Shown here: positions 37,201 through 52,200 of the stretch, piece by piece
Numbering within the stretch: the stretch's first letter is position 1
Layout of the letters: each line of letters opens with the position of its first letter
Assembly (NCBI GenBank): GCA_916613615.1
Contig: OU744730.1
Coordinates: forward strand, 23,748,406 to 23,812,405
Reading direction: 5' to 3'
Length of the DNA: 64,000 nucleotides
From: Steromphala cineraria
Taxonomy: Eukaryota; Mollusca; Gastropoda; Trochida; Trochidae
Position numbers and translations under genes: made by a program
Notes under the pieces: model-generated
What the model was told of the DNA's origin: nothing
Databases searched by the model: none
Seen by the model: only the letters and a program-made list of their open reading frames with translations

Positions 37201-40200
37201 TCTTTGGCGGGATCGAACTGACGTTCTTTAATCCGACGTCATCGAGAGGACAAGTCAATCTCACCAAGGGGCAAGAGTTGCTTCCCTTCGCCTACGTGAC
37301 AATGGCAGCTTGCTTTGAAACAGTGATTGAACGAACATTGATAGCCGGAGAGCTAAACTAGATGATAGTCTGTGGATTTCCGATCCAAACTAATCAATAT
37401 TTAAGTAACGAACACAGAAGATGGGTAAATGAAGTGTTTGAACATGAGACTTGAACTGCCATTGGTACCTGCGAGTAAAATTGTTCGGTCGGTTTCATTC
37501 AACCCGTGATGACAGTGTTTTGGCACTACTAAGTCATGCAAATGGCTAAATATCCATGCAGTGTTGTTGTTATTTCTTAGATCAATGTCTATGCAATATA
37601 TCATTCATATTGTAATGTCTCTCTCCGTTACTAAAGGCATTCAAAATGTTAACGCTTGTGACGTCATCGGAATTTTCGAAAGAAGTTCCGACCTTGACCT
37701 TTGAAATTTGCATCGGTATCCGTATATGCCCCTTAACTACGCCCAACGGATATCGAAAATATTGCCGAGAACACTATCCATTGTATGATAAATGGAATTA
37801 CTTACCACCAAATGTTTCTCTGAAAGCTTTTGCCATGTTTCTCTGCTGCCCTAAACTACAGTGATTCTCTATGGACAAGATCAGAGGGTACCTGCAACAA
37901 AACAACCATCATTTACCTATATATCTCACAAACTTCTTGAATAGTCATTTGATCAAGCAAGAAGTATCGCAAGAATGTATCATTCTAAAGGAAATTGACG
38001 TTGTATAGCACCTGCTCACTTGACTATAGGAAGGTTCGAAGTCACAATTGTGATAAAAAAAAACAGACAATGAAAGGCGTCAATCAGTCATACCTAGTTT
38101 TGGAATCTTATCAAAAGCATTTAGAATGTCAGTTACGAGTTTAAACTTTTTGATAGGTTAACTAATATACGCAATGTTAAAATGTGTGAATATGCCTTCC
38201 TCTAACATAAATGACTGTTTTTAGATTTTCATTGAAAACAAGTATGTATTGTATTTTTGCCATTATGAGGTGAATGTGTGAGATTTTTTATATAAATTTA
38301 TATAATATATCATGCTTATCGTATCAAAGCAAAATAACATATTATGAAAATCGGGGCTGGAGGCCAGAATTGCAAAGTTAATCATTTTGGAGTCACTCTT
38401 GAATATAGGTAAGGTGAAATTTAAGAAGATTTATATTTGGTATCAACTCACGTGGAAGAGACCCAGGCATGTTCCTTAATGACTTTGAGAACATCTAGAA
38501 ACTTGATTTTTGACGTCAGTGTGTGACCATGATAGATATATGGATGATTGTCTTGGCCGTCCCAACAGTCAACTGCAATACAAAAGGTATGTATAGAAGG
38601 AAAATATTTAAAGATCTAAATCTTTCAAATCTTTGTCTTTTAAAATTTTAAAATGCTTACAGAAGAGTTTAACCTTCATTCCCAACCTCATAATCAGAGA
38701 AAAACAATGACTCAATTGAAGTAACAAAATTCTTATCTAACCAGTGTTGTAATCTGACCAGTTCTTTGCTAAGGAAGTGAAAAGCCTTATTGGATGCACT
38801 TTGTTGTGCAATCAGACAGCATGTTTCAAAATGAATCATTTAAAAGCTTAAAGAGGCAGTAGCACATTTTTAGGGGGAATATAAGGTGATGTCAGGAATA
38901 TGAAACTTAATGGTTCCAATTGAAGGACAATGTATCTAAACGGAGCAGTCATAATTCAAATGTATTATGTAAAGTTTAGCCATGCAAGTCCTTTCTCTTA
39001 CACAAAATGAATAAAAGGTGATCACACAAAATGGCCGCCAAAGGATTTTATGTGAATCTTCATACTTTGTCCTCGGACTATGGATGATTGGCTTGTGTAA
39101 TGAGATTTTTGATACTTTCAAAATAATACATTAAGCATTAACGTACAATTATCAGTGAAAAAAATAAAATATAAAATTATCAAAAAACGTGCTACTGCCC
39201 CTTTATGTCATTTATTGAGGCTTCAGGTAACAATCAGATTAGGATGATTCAGATTTGACAACTCATGGTAGATAAGACACAGAGACACTCACGTTCTAGA
39301 CACCTACAGCCCATTCTCAGACACCGGACGTAGGCTTCTACCGACGACTCACTGGACAACTGGTCACCGGTCAAGTACCTTAAAAAGACAAACACTACGT
39401 CACTTGCTGCATCGTGGCAATTACCCTTAGGAAACACTTGTGTTTTTGCTTTTATAAGAAATGTTACATTTCCTCAACTTTTCTGTGCAAGTTTTATCCT
39501 TTTTATCAAGAAAGGTTGGCAGAATATCGCAAGCTTAACATTGGCTTATGAAGAAGACTGACACATCACACTTTTAAAGTGTGTGACCTTACTGGAAAGT
39601 TGTATGAGCGAAGCAAAGCTTTTATGATGAGTTACAACAAGCAAACTTCTATATGCACTCTAAGAAAGTATGAATTAAATTAACAATGTTTTTTCATATG
39701 GAGAAAATAGAAGCATGTTATACTAAAAGCGGACCCACAAAGTGACAGGCTACTTCTGAAAAGACTTTAGAACATGTCATAACACATCAGCAGTTCTGGT
39801 TTTAACTGGTGTTTGAAATACCTGCTGCCAATAACAGATAAGTCTTGTTGAAGAAGAGGTTAGCCAGCCACATTGCAAGGTTTGTCAAAATTTTAATTTT
39901 TCAAACCACAAGTCCTGCTTGCATACAGGGACTAATACATATTCAAAACACTGGCTAGAGTTGAACACAAGAGAAATTTGACATATTGGTATCAACCAAT
40001 GGAAGGATGACAATGGATCAAAGGGAGATAATTACGTGTTGTGAGATGAAGCAACCCAGTAATGAGAAAGCGGCTGGTGCATATCTTGTGTAATGGCGTC
40101 ATTCCTTGAATCCCACATTGTGTTGTGTGGAGAAAAGAGGAATTCTTCGAACTGAAAATAAACAAACAATAATAGTAAAGTATAAGTAAACATTACAATT

Positions 40201-43200
40201 TCCCTGATGCATTTGATTAAGGCCTAGAAAAAAAAGTAATTTGTTTCTGGTTTCCACCGGCGTCAGTTTCAAATCCTCTCCACTATCCTCCAGGTACCCT
40301 CTCCACTATCTCAGACCACAGCCCCGTAGGTCGCATGTTCCGACGTTATCCGTAACAGCTAGGGGCAAGTAACTCCTGTTAACCATGCTCTGAACATGAT
40401 CACCGCTAGTGGTTTTATAAGCAAAACAATGCGATTAGTCTGCTAATGAATGGGTTTAGGCTGCACTAAACTGGTACAAAAAATGCAAGGTACGAGGTCG
40501 CGGTCAGACCTAGGGTAGAGGATTTCATATTTCTGTAAAGTTAATATTCCTCTGAACTAGGCCGATTTTAATCAGACTGGATGCCAGTGTTGGTCCAGAA
40601 ATATAGAAGACCTACCTCTGTTTCAGTGAAGTAGAGACCCCCAGCCACCCGCACCATCTCATCCAGGAACATCGTCATCATGTTCCTCACATACGTGAAG
40701 TCTGTGGCAGCCAGGTCCTGAAACAGAGGAACAGCAACATGACTGTGTATGGTGCCTAACGAAGTGTTGACATTGTGAGATGACATTTGCATAGTGCCCA
40801 ATATAACAAACTTGACTCATATGATGTCAATTTGATATGACATTTGCAGAGTGCCTAATACAGTGACAACTTGATGAAAACCTAGTGCCTACTATGATGA
40901 TAATTTGATGTGACGTTTGCATAGTGTCTGACATGCTGACAAGTTGATGAGAATACTTTGCCAAATATGATGACAATTTGATTTGACATTTGCATCGTGC
41001 CTTATATACTGACAACTTGATGAGAATACTCTGCCAAATATTATGACAAATTGATATGACAATTGCATCATGCCTAATATACTGACAACTTAATGAGAAT
41101 ACTCTGCCAAATATGTTGACAAATTGATATGACAATTGCAAAGTGCCTTACATGCTGACAAGTTGATGACGATACAGTGCCTAATATACTGACAACTTAA
41201 TGAGAATACTCTGCCAAATATGATGACAATTTGATTTGACATTTGCATAGTGCCTAGTATACTGATAACTTGATGAGAATACTCTGCCAAATATGATGAC
41301 AATTTGATTAGACATTTGCATAGTGCCTGACATGCTGACAACTTGATGAGAAAAGAGTGCCTATTATCACGACAATTTGATGATAAGGCATGAGCATTAT
41401 ATCTTATATGACGACAAAATGATAAGACATTAAATTTTGCAGAGTGTATAATAAAGTGACAATAAAACATAAAGAAATTTCTTCATTATTCTGACAACTA
41501 ATTTGTAACGCTTTTGCATGGTGTCTTAAGCTGACATCATAATCATAAAGCATGTACATTCATTAGGTTTGATATGCAGTTACTTTAAAAACAGTTTCAA
41601 GATTTATTGACATAAATCAAGTGTAAAAATTATCTCACCTTTTGTTCTTCATGAAGAAATTGCTGAAATTTTTCAGCAGTCATTCTCCTGTAAAGAAAAA
41701 TATAGAATTAATTTTTGATATCTATAGGTTGTTATAAAAAGTAAATATAACTATTAAATCTTTAGTGTCGTCACTTCATTGTTCTTTGAGGTATTTGTAT
41801 ATTTTAATTAGTTTAAACTCCCGAACTCTAAACCTGAAGCTCTAACCACTGAGCTATTATGACAGCGCTGACAGAGGTCTTTTCTTAGGTCCTCTTATAA
41901 CAAAGGTCTTAGTTTGGGTTTCTTTGATATTTTACGGCCGCCTCTGTTATTTCCCATCCTTTCACGGTATCGGTCATATCAATGTTATTATAACTATTTG
42001 ACGGTTTATAAAATAGATATCACGCGGGCAAACATCCTTTATTATTGAAAATGCCCGTGGACCATGTCTTATCCATTACTTAATTCAATACATAATGCAT
42101 GGATAGAAAAATAACTGAAGCATTCATAAAATACCACGTGAAGTATTTTTTAAGGCTGAACCTCTTTGTCAAATAAGCTTAGAGATTTGAACTGTATCAT
42201 TGGAACAAAATATAAACACAAATAAATACAGGATGTGGTCTTATTTCATAGTAATAATTTATGATAAAATGATTTGCAAACATTCTGTTACTCTTGAGAG
42301 CACATGATATCTCATATTTTACTTTAGACATAACATTGAAAATTGAGAGGAAACAATATCAAGATATCAAGATGCTAACTAAATAATGATGTACATGTAC
42401 TTATTGTCAGATTTATAACAATTATTATCTTTAAGGACAAAGTATGTCGCATCTCATCAAGATTTAATTTTCAGTACTTTTCAGGAAAAGTATTTTTTTA
42501 TCATGTCGAACAGAATGCACATCCTACTAACACATACATTTTTATTCTGTAAACTAATAATCCAAACAATAGAGCCATTGGACCTGTATCTATGATTAAT
42601 TATACAAATTGCACGGACCCAGTGGCCCTTATTCGAGGTAAAAAGGTCAAAGGTAAATTATGATCCCCATCAGCGAGGGAGTTCGTACACAAGGGTTTCA
42701 GCCTTCCATCTTTTTTTGGCTTCTGGTGAAGTAGATGAAAACAGGTTTTAAGGGGGAATATTAGGTCAACAAATCTGTATGCCTGATGAGCTAAATATAC
42801 ATCAAAAACATACCTTTCATCACCAAAGACATCAAAATACTTTTCAAAGTTCTCTGTAATAATCTGCAAAGAAATGGGAAAATACCCTTAGACTTTGTTT
42901 AATGAATTCTGCAAAATATAATTGTATTGTAGAATCTATTTTGGGGAGTATTTCATCACAAGAAAAGCAGAGAAAGACAACATCTTAAACCTGGTGAGAT
43001 CATTGGACAATTTTCTGCTACTGTTTGTTTGTGATTAGGCGTATTGTTGATAACTGGCACTCTCTCCCCACAGAGGCAGATCAAGTCAAGAAATGTTGAT
43101 ACAGCCTCTGTTGTATTACGCCAAAATCCCTGGGTTCCGGCAGTTTCCCCTGGCGGAAAAAAATTGCACCGCAATCCATTTGAATTTCTTTATCAAATGA

Positions 43201-46200
43201 CAACGCTTCTCGCATAGAAAGCGTTGTTCATATCACAATGCCTTTGCCATCATTTAGTAGCCGAAATAATGATTTAAGAACAGGGTCGCTGATTGCACAA
43301 CTAACTTTGATTGCCTCCAATCAGGTGTCTCCCATTCTATCCCACAAACTCGGCGTAATATAACAGAGGCTGTATCAACATTTCATGACGTCATCTGCCT
43401 CTGTGGGGAGAGAATGATACACAGTGGCATGTATTGAAAGATAATTGAAGCATTCATAAAATACCTATAAAGGAATTGTTAAGGCTTAACCTGTGTTACA
43501 CATATACTTCTAGATTTGAACAGTTTTACCATCTCAATATAAAAACATGAATAAATAAACAAGATGACCACAAAACAATACATACACTTTTGACATGGAC
43601 CAGTCTGTGGTATAGAGAAGAGAACTGCTCAAATACTATTTCACCCTTGCGGCTTGAATCAACCTCCTGCAAAAAAAGGATGAATTTAAATAATCAATCT
43701 AGTCATCATATCATTTCCTCTAGACTTTTGAAGATATCAAATGTTGTTCACTATCTTATATTTTGGAATTTGAACAATCTCTGGAATTATTCAAATTTTT
43801 CATAAAATTCTTTCTACAATATTTTTTTTGAAATTCTTCAAGGGCATTTAGAAGTTGGGTAGTAATACAAGTCTTAGACAATGATATGGATGTCAACTTC
43901 TTTATTTATTTCACACGACGTTTCTGGGCTAGTTCTTGCCCCTTCTTCAAGTATCAAATATTTGTTTTGATGTTCATATCCTTTGATTTGTCTCATGTAG
44001 TTTTGCATTTCTATTTTATTTTGTATTTTCAATTGATTCATCATTATGCTACTTGGGTACTACCAGATCAGTCACTCACAAAAACATGTACACTTTTATT
44101 GATCAAATTTCATTTCACCTGCTCAAGGTATGTTACTGAACATATTTAAACCCTCATATGAGTGAAACATGCTTAGTAAGGAAACCTAACCATAAATCAA
44201 GTATTCTAATTTCCAAATACCTGGAAAATTTCTCTCAGTTTGTTTGTGGACATCTTGAAGTTGACCCTCGGCAGCCATGCCTTCACATTCTTCAGTGTCA
44301 CTCTGAAAAATATTGTTAGTAAGTCACAATCTCAATTCTGCAAGGCATATAATCATGTTCGCAAGGCAATATGTTGTGCATAAATATCTTTCTCTAATGT
44401 TTGCAACAATTTCAGAATTCTGTATAGTTCCTACTCCCCAAAACTCAATTTCAAACTTTAGTACCCAACATACATTTTTTAATACGTCAGGACTTTATTT
44501 GTGAAGGCAGTGACATAAGGTACATGAAATTTCACATAAAGGGGCAGTAGCACGTTTTTTGACAATTTCATACTTTAAATTTTTCACTGTAAATTGAATG
44601 TAAATGTTAATTGTATTATTTTGACAGTGTCAAAAATCTCATTAGACAAGCCAATCATCCATAGTCAGAGGACAAAGAATGAAGATTCATATAAAATCCA
44701 TTGGCGTCCATTTTATATGAACATCTTTAATTCATTTAGTGTAAGAAAAAGGAATCGCATGGCTAAACTTTAAGTTATATATTTGAATTATTACTGCTCA
44801 ATTTAGTTTAAATACATTGTCTTTTAATTGGAACCATTCATTTTCATTTTCTTGACATCACCTTATATTCCCCCTAAACACGTGCTACTGCCCCATTTAA
44901 AATAAACTGGCAATAGCATAAATGCATACATATATTTGCCTTGCAAAACTGAGACCAACTATAAACATCAAGATGTGTATCATACAAACAAAATTAGATC
45001 TTGTACCTGTCCTTAGGCTTATACTTGATTCCACTCAAGGCACTTGGCATTTCACTGAAATATTCACTAGAATTGTTAATTATTTTTTCCAATTCATATC
45101 AATGTACTTACATCTCGGAGCCAGATTTCTCCATCAGGTAAAACTCCTTCCTCAGCCATCTGTGAAATATAAGATTTACCTATTCATACCACACAACCCC
45201 AACATCAATGAAGATACAATTTCAAATGGAATTTTATGACATGGTTACAATTACCAGTGTTGTTTGAATTAAACGATAAATATGTCATGAAGATACACCA
45301 AAATGCAAAAGTACAGTGCACTTTAAGCATTTTCATAAAGACGAAAAAAATCGTTGATTAAAGAATCTGCAGACATGATTTTGTCCAATTTTGAAAAAAA
45401 TAATGGAAGATAAAATCTCTATAAATAATAAAAGGCTGCCAAATTTTTTCCCCCTCCAACTGAAAATCTTGTATTGTTATTGTTCCCCCTTGGTTGGGGC
45501 AACAGGGTCACCAAATGTACAATTAAGAAGCCTCATTATCTAGTCTGTACAAAAACTTTTCAGCTTTCTGGGCCTTAATCTTTTGGAGAAGAAGTAAAAA
45601 ATGCACAAAGTTTACATACGGATGGATAGAGGAATACCGGACACCATGTCATAAGCCCATCAGGCTTTTCAGGCAAGATGATCTAAAAATGGTTGACCAA
45701 CTTAACCCAGATAGAACCTTCTCTTTAAGTATACAGCTGCTCACCTCTCCAACTGCAGTTGATACGAAGCTTCCTTCGTGTCCTTCACCAGATAGTCCAG
45801 TCCTTTCATCCACAGGTTGAACTCATCCTTGCTGTTGGCTGAGAATTCAAGTTTAAATCATCAAGTAAGTAAACTTTCAAAATAATCAAATATCTAGGTT
45901 GTTGAAATCGACATTTTTAATTTAATAACAGTCTGGAACAGTATTCTAGTTCAAATTACAAAGGGCATAAATTACTCTTTATGCAGTCATAAAGTTAATT
46001 TTATTTAAATTAATTTAAGCCCTTTGTAATTTTTTTTGGGCACTTGATGTACAGTCTAAAAAAGACCTTGTTGGGATAATGAGGATCTACTAAGATTACA
46101 GTGACAAAATCAACTACGATTGGTGGTAGTTAGAAGACCTTGCCCTTTGTTAATCAAGGTCACAAAATCAATGAACACTTTTCATTGGGTATAACAATCA

Positions 46201-49200
46201 TGTAATGATTAAAGGTGCTAATAGTAGGTGCTAATTAGCTAAACCATGCTTAAGTCTCAACCTTGCTGTGACCTTTACTTTTAGTGGATTGCAGGGGAAA
46301 CCTTTACAAAAATTATAACTTCTCCAAAGATAATATATATAAAGTTAAAACTTCCTAGAACAATTTTTTTTAAGTGATTACATAACCCATGACCTTGACC
46401 TTGAAAATAAATATGTTAAAATAGTTCCCCCGAGGTTTAAACAGTGAGTTATATATGTATATGAGAAAACAAGTTCTGGAAAGCTTAGTGAAAAAAAGGG
46501 TTATAGCCATTAGAACGTGCGCAAAAACTGCACAAAAATTGAAAGCTATAAATATCAATAGAAGTCAAAGGACAAAAGGTTTGACAATTTCGCTAAGGAG
46601 ACTCTCAAAGAGTTAAGATTATTCATAAAAAGTACAAGTAATTTCAAACAATAAGAAAAATACAAGTGATTCTTACCAACAACAGAGAGACTTTTGAGTT
46701 TGAAGTCACTACCATAGAAGACTGTGAAGCAACACTTGCTCTCTGCTTTGCGTGCATCCTCCAGCCATTTGTCAAACTCCTTTGAGTTCTTCCCTGAGCG
46801 GATCTCCTTCACCTCTCGTAGACTTACTGAAAACATAAAACAAACTTTTAGATATGTATTTAAATATTTGTGGACCCAGAGGGGGTGCTGAAATGGGCAC
46901 GCCTCCAAAGTGTGCTTCATATATAGTAAATATTGTGTCATAGTTTTCAAACAGTTTTTACCTTCTTAATCTAGTATTTCAGGTATTTTTCCTGAGAATA
47001 CATATTTATGATCCAAAGTAATCATTGCGCTTTTGGCAGAGGGGACACCCCTCCAAAACAAAATCATATATCCATTTCTACAAAAATAGATTCTTCATAA
47101 ATATTCAACAAGCAGATGACATGGTCAAGCTATATCCCCCGCAAATTGCACAATATGTATAGGTTTTCCTTACCATATTGTAGATTAATTTTGTCGCAAA
47201 AAAATAACACAATTAATCAAGGATATGAAGGAAATTGTTCTAGCTAAACACTAAATGATACCAACATTATGTTTACAGGTGGGCATAATTCTAATAATGA
47301 CAAATTTAAAATCAAACCAATAAATTCATGTATTATGTATTTAGAATCTCCATGATTACTTTGACCATATATAAACAGAAAGAGGACATAATTGAACAAA
47401 AAATGACTCACTAATATATTCTTTCAAATTCAATACTTTTTATTAATTAGAGCTAACCTTTTCAACACTTTTTCACTTATTTAAAAATAACATATCCAAT
47501 CTAATAACAATATAAAAGTTAATTTTAAAAAAGTGTTGAATTTCTAGACAGACAAGTTTGAATTAAAAAAAGTTTTCTAACTTTGTTTTAGGAGGGATAA
47601 TAATAGGGGTGACATAATCATCTGCAAGGCAAAACTTCACTCTCAATCAATGGCTTTGTTGAGCCTTGTTGCAGTTTATCAATTTATCTGTGCAATTTAT
47701 CTGAACATGCTGAATATGATAGTCCACTCAACATGTCCATGAGGTTGCCACTATTAAATTCATTGCAAAAAGGGTTAAAATGGTAATGCAAGTAATGCCT
47801 TGGAAGGGGAATTAAATCTAATCTTACTCGGCCTGACATAACCATAAAAGGGAATCAACAACCTAGCTCGTGAAACCTAATTGACCATCGTTAATGAGAG
47901 CGTCCAGACGGGTAAGGAGGGTCACTTGACACAAACTGTCAGCTGTAAGCGGTTCGTAACCAAACGAGTTCGTCCCTACCAAGCATTTTCAACTCTTTCT
48001 CAACTTTTTTGGAGCCCTGCTTATAAAACTCTGGAAGTAAAAAATTCAAATAATTTTGATTTTGGAAAATTTCCAACTTGATGATCCTCAATTGAGCATG
48101 GTTATTTAGAACCGTGCAAAAAACCTAGTGACTTCTGAGACTGAGAAATGTTATTGTTATTCATCAACCAAATCTCCTTATAGAGCTTATTGTTTTGATG
48201 AGGACATAACAATTTGAGTATGCAGTTATGGTGAAACTGAAAGTGCTTGACAAGTCAATAATAGCGAACACAACAAGTTGACCCTCGGATACAACAAAGA
48301 CTTGAGATTTTGAATAATATACAAAGAATTCAGAAAAATTCTAAACATGAAAATATTTCTGAATGTTTTTGCATTTAAAATTTTTAAATATACATAAGAA
48401 AAATCAAAACATTGCAAAGTTTCCTAGTGTTAACAGGAAACAGTTGTTTGAGGGATTTACTTAAGTTCCGTTTTACACATTTTCAGAATATTGAAAGATT
48501 GTGTCAAATCATTATACCCAGGGCTTTCATCTTCAACTCATGAATGCACAAATATTTTGTCTGAGCAAGTCTTGGTGAGAGAGTTTGGCAAACAAATCAG
48601 CTTGATAATTTTTTAACACTAAAAGGGGTGTTTTTGTTGAAACAAAAATTCTTGAGGACACAATGATGCATTCTATTCCTTGTTAAATCTACAACAACAT
48701 AAATGTTAAGTTAACCCCAAGCCAATCATTGATAGTTAGAGAACAAAACATGAAGATTCACATAAAATCCATTGGCGGCCATTTTGTGTGAACACCTTTA
48801 ATTCCATTCTCTCCCCACAGAGGCAACTCAGTCATACCTGAATTAGCCTCTGTTCTATTACGGCTAATACACGGGACAGAAAGGTAGAAATCTGATTGGA
48901 GGCAATCGAAGTTAGTTGTGCAATCAGCGACGCCGTTTCAAAAGTGGTCATTCGCAAAACTTCATCCATCTCCGTGTGGTTCGTCAAAGCTTTCGTTGAA
49001 ATTTCACATCCAGGGGAGGTAATTCTTCCTATTACAAACCATCGCTTTTTGCCTTCTTATTAGTTATTTTTTGGTTGATTAATACAATAAAATCTATCAT
49101 AAAACAAATAATAATTTACACAATTATAAAACAGTTTCTATCTAATGAAAAACCCTATCCATATCAGATTTTCAAATAGTTTCCCTCTCACAATGTTAAT

Positions 49201-52200
49201 GAAAAATAAACATAAAGACATAATACTTTTCTTTGTCACTACACGACCGTTAAGAACTCCCTAAGTCATGGATATCCAAAAGGTGTTTTCATTGGCTGCA
49301 AATAAAGGAGATATTTAAGTTACAACTTTTTGCCGCTAGGGCAATCTGCCGGAACCCCGGGTTTTAGGCGTAATAGAACAGAGGCTAATTCAGGTATGAC
49401 TGAGTTGCCTCTGTGGGGAGAGAATGCTTTAATTCATTTTGTGCAAGAAAAAGGAATCACATGGTTAAGCTTAACGTTATATATTTGAATTATTACTGCT
49501 TCATTTTGTTTAAATACATTGTCTTTCAATTGGAACCATTAATATTCATTTTCCTGACATCGCCTTATATTCCACCTAAAAACGTGCTACTGCCCCTTTA
49601 AACACTTATCAAATGAAAACCATCACCTTTGTCATATGACATACACAAAGGAAAACGTCATATCACTTAATCAATCTAACACTCATGTGTGAATTTATAA
49701 CACAGATAAAAACCAAGATAAAAACATCAAATATTACACAAGTCACACTTTCCGGATTTGCAAAGCATATTTATGTGAGCAGGAAATTTTTCTGTTTAAT
49801 ATACAACCATTAGTGACAACAAATAGCACATGATTCTGCCATAAAATTGTCTCATACAATTACTTGATGACATTAACCCTCACGACGCTTGATGACATTA
49901 ATGATTGCATCTCAGATTAAGTATAAAGATCACAATCAACCCTGCTATTTAAACAGAAGCGCTGTTTGTCAGATGAATATCTATAGATTTGCTCAGTGAA
50001 TGTAGCCTATCTAAACATAATACCAGTGACAAATCCATTTACTCAACATTTCCACTGAACAATGTTTACACTGTTAAAATGTCTCAAAACATTTACTACT
50101 GTTTAGCCTGGTTTACGGGAGATAACCATCAGTTACTATGGTTTCAGAGAGGAAATATTTCACAACATTGAGGAAATCTTGTTTTGTCATATGCTCTTAA
50201 CTTTATAACTTTACTTTGGTATTCTAATTGTGAAATAATGAGGACAAAATTTGATCTTGGAAATTTTGGTCAATATGAATTCTTTTTTATACAACTAGAA
50301 AGTGTTTTGACTCGTAAATACATGTGTCTCCCCCATACATCATTACAGCTGAATTTAACTTTTGAAAATTCCTTTCTTTAACTCAAAATAAAACCATATT
50401 CTTTCTATAAAACAACAAACTGTAAGTTTTGGTTCTATTTATGAAACGAACCATACTTACTCTTTAAACTGACAAAAACCAAACTGTCGCCATGGAAACC
50501 CAAAACCTTTTTCACAAGAATTTGAAACCTCCAAAAGACACATCTACATCATGTGAAGAGGATGTAAACCAAATTTGGTGAAGATTGGTCAAGAAGTTTA
50601 CGAGTTATGCTCCCACAAATAACCCTACCCTTCAAAATAACAAAATCCAAACTGTTGCCATGGAAAATTAAAAATTATATTGAAAATAAGTTGAAATCCT
50701 CAAAAGGCACATCTACTTGATATGAAGAGTATGTATACCAAATTTGGTGAAGATTGATCAATTAGTTTCAGAGTTATGCTAATGGGAGCGCCAACGGGGA
50801 CGCGGACGGGAACTCAGCTAAATCCAATATGTCTCCCGACCCTTCAGGGATAGACATAATAAGCAGATTGATAATAAATTCAAGTCCTGTACAAACCCAT
50901 AAAATGGCCCACTTGTAGCCATAACAAAGTAATTTCAACAAAGATATGATGTGTCCCTATCTATATTTAAAAGTTAACCAATATGACATGTGGCCTAATA
51001 CACAATATGCACCTGTATACATCAGCGTGTCTCCATCTTGCATGCTCCAAATTACCCTGGTATTCATCAAGGCAAATAAAATTAGGATACTAAAGCAGCG
51101 ATGCATGGATTCACAGAAACTTCTTCTTATGGGCGGTAAAAAATCATTTAGTCAGCTAATGTCAGCAATGATATTGAAAACTGTATATGTAGTTGTAATG
51201 AAAGCAGCTTTATTTTGAAATAAAGAAAAACGTCCTAAAGCAGGGTTCAGCCTTACTAATGAAAAGGGAGCTTGAAAAGTTATTAAATGGAAACCTGTAC
51301 TAATATATAGTTCAATGATTTAGCATTGGACATTGATGAATTGAAATTAACCAAAAACATGATAATTATGATGTATGTCATTTTCATAGTCACGTTTGTT
51401 TCATTAAGAGTCAAATATAATATTCATGTTGACAATTTTGAATAATTTCCTTCTGAACTCATGTCATTGATGCATAATAAGAATAAGCGTGCGTTTAATT
51501 TTATTTCATTTTTTCTAAAGAGGCTACATGTTTCTAACAATGACCTACATCTACATGTATATATGTACATGTATCTTTATCACACATTCATTTATGATGA
51601 AATTTATGTCCTGTTGGGCTTAGGGTGTGCCAAGGGTTCTAAGCAAATTTGATTTTATTATTCATTCAGAAAATTTAATGTTTAGCAAATTCCCCTTTGG
51701 CTATGACTTTTAAATTCACTCATAATCAGACAATTTGATGATAAATCTTTGTATTTGACAGGTTAAGGTAATATCAAGTTATGTAAATGTCAAAGGATCA
51801 TCAAAAACACATAAACAAGTGTTTGCCACTAATCTGGCAATGTCACCCGCCGCTTGGATATTGAGATAGAATTAGTACAATAAGCAAATGCTATATTTCC
51901 ATTGACAATAAGTGCAATGGTTCAAGAGATATGGTGTTAACAAGAGTTTCAAAAGTGGTCAAAGTGCCGTTGTGACCTTGAAAATAAGGTCATCCAAAGT
52001 GACTGGTGTCTGTGCAATTCCCCACTGTAGGCTCTGACCAAATTTGAAGACAAATGGTACAGTGGTTTATGAGTTATCGAGTAAACAAGAGTTTTAAAAG
52101 TGGCCAATTGGTGACCTTGAAAATTAGGTCAAGGTCACCAAAAGTGACTGCATGGTGTCTGCCTAATTCCAAAAGTGAGACTGTGACCAAATTTGAAGAT

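Noticed and set aside
40827..41470. Long minus-strand frames with Cys/His-like periodicity
   Set aside because: They are translations of an intronic minisatellite between two real exons.
43049..43425. 9-bp duplication around MULE-like copy 2
   Set aside because: The flanks GATAACTGG and ATACACAGT do not match well enough to claim one.
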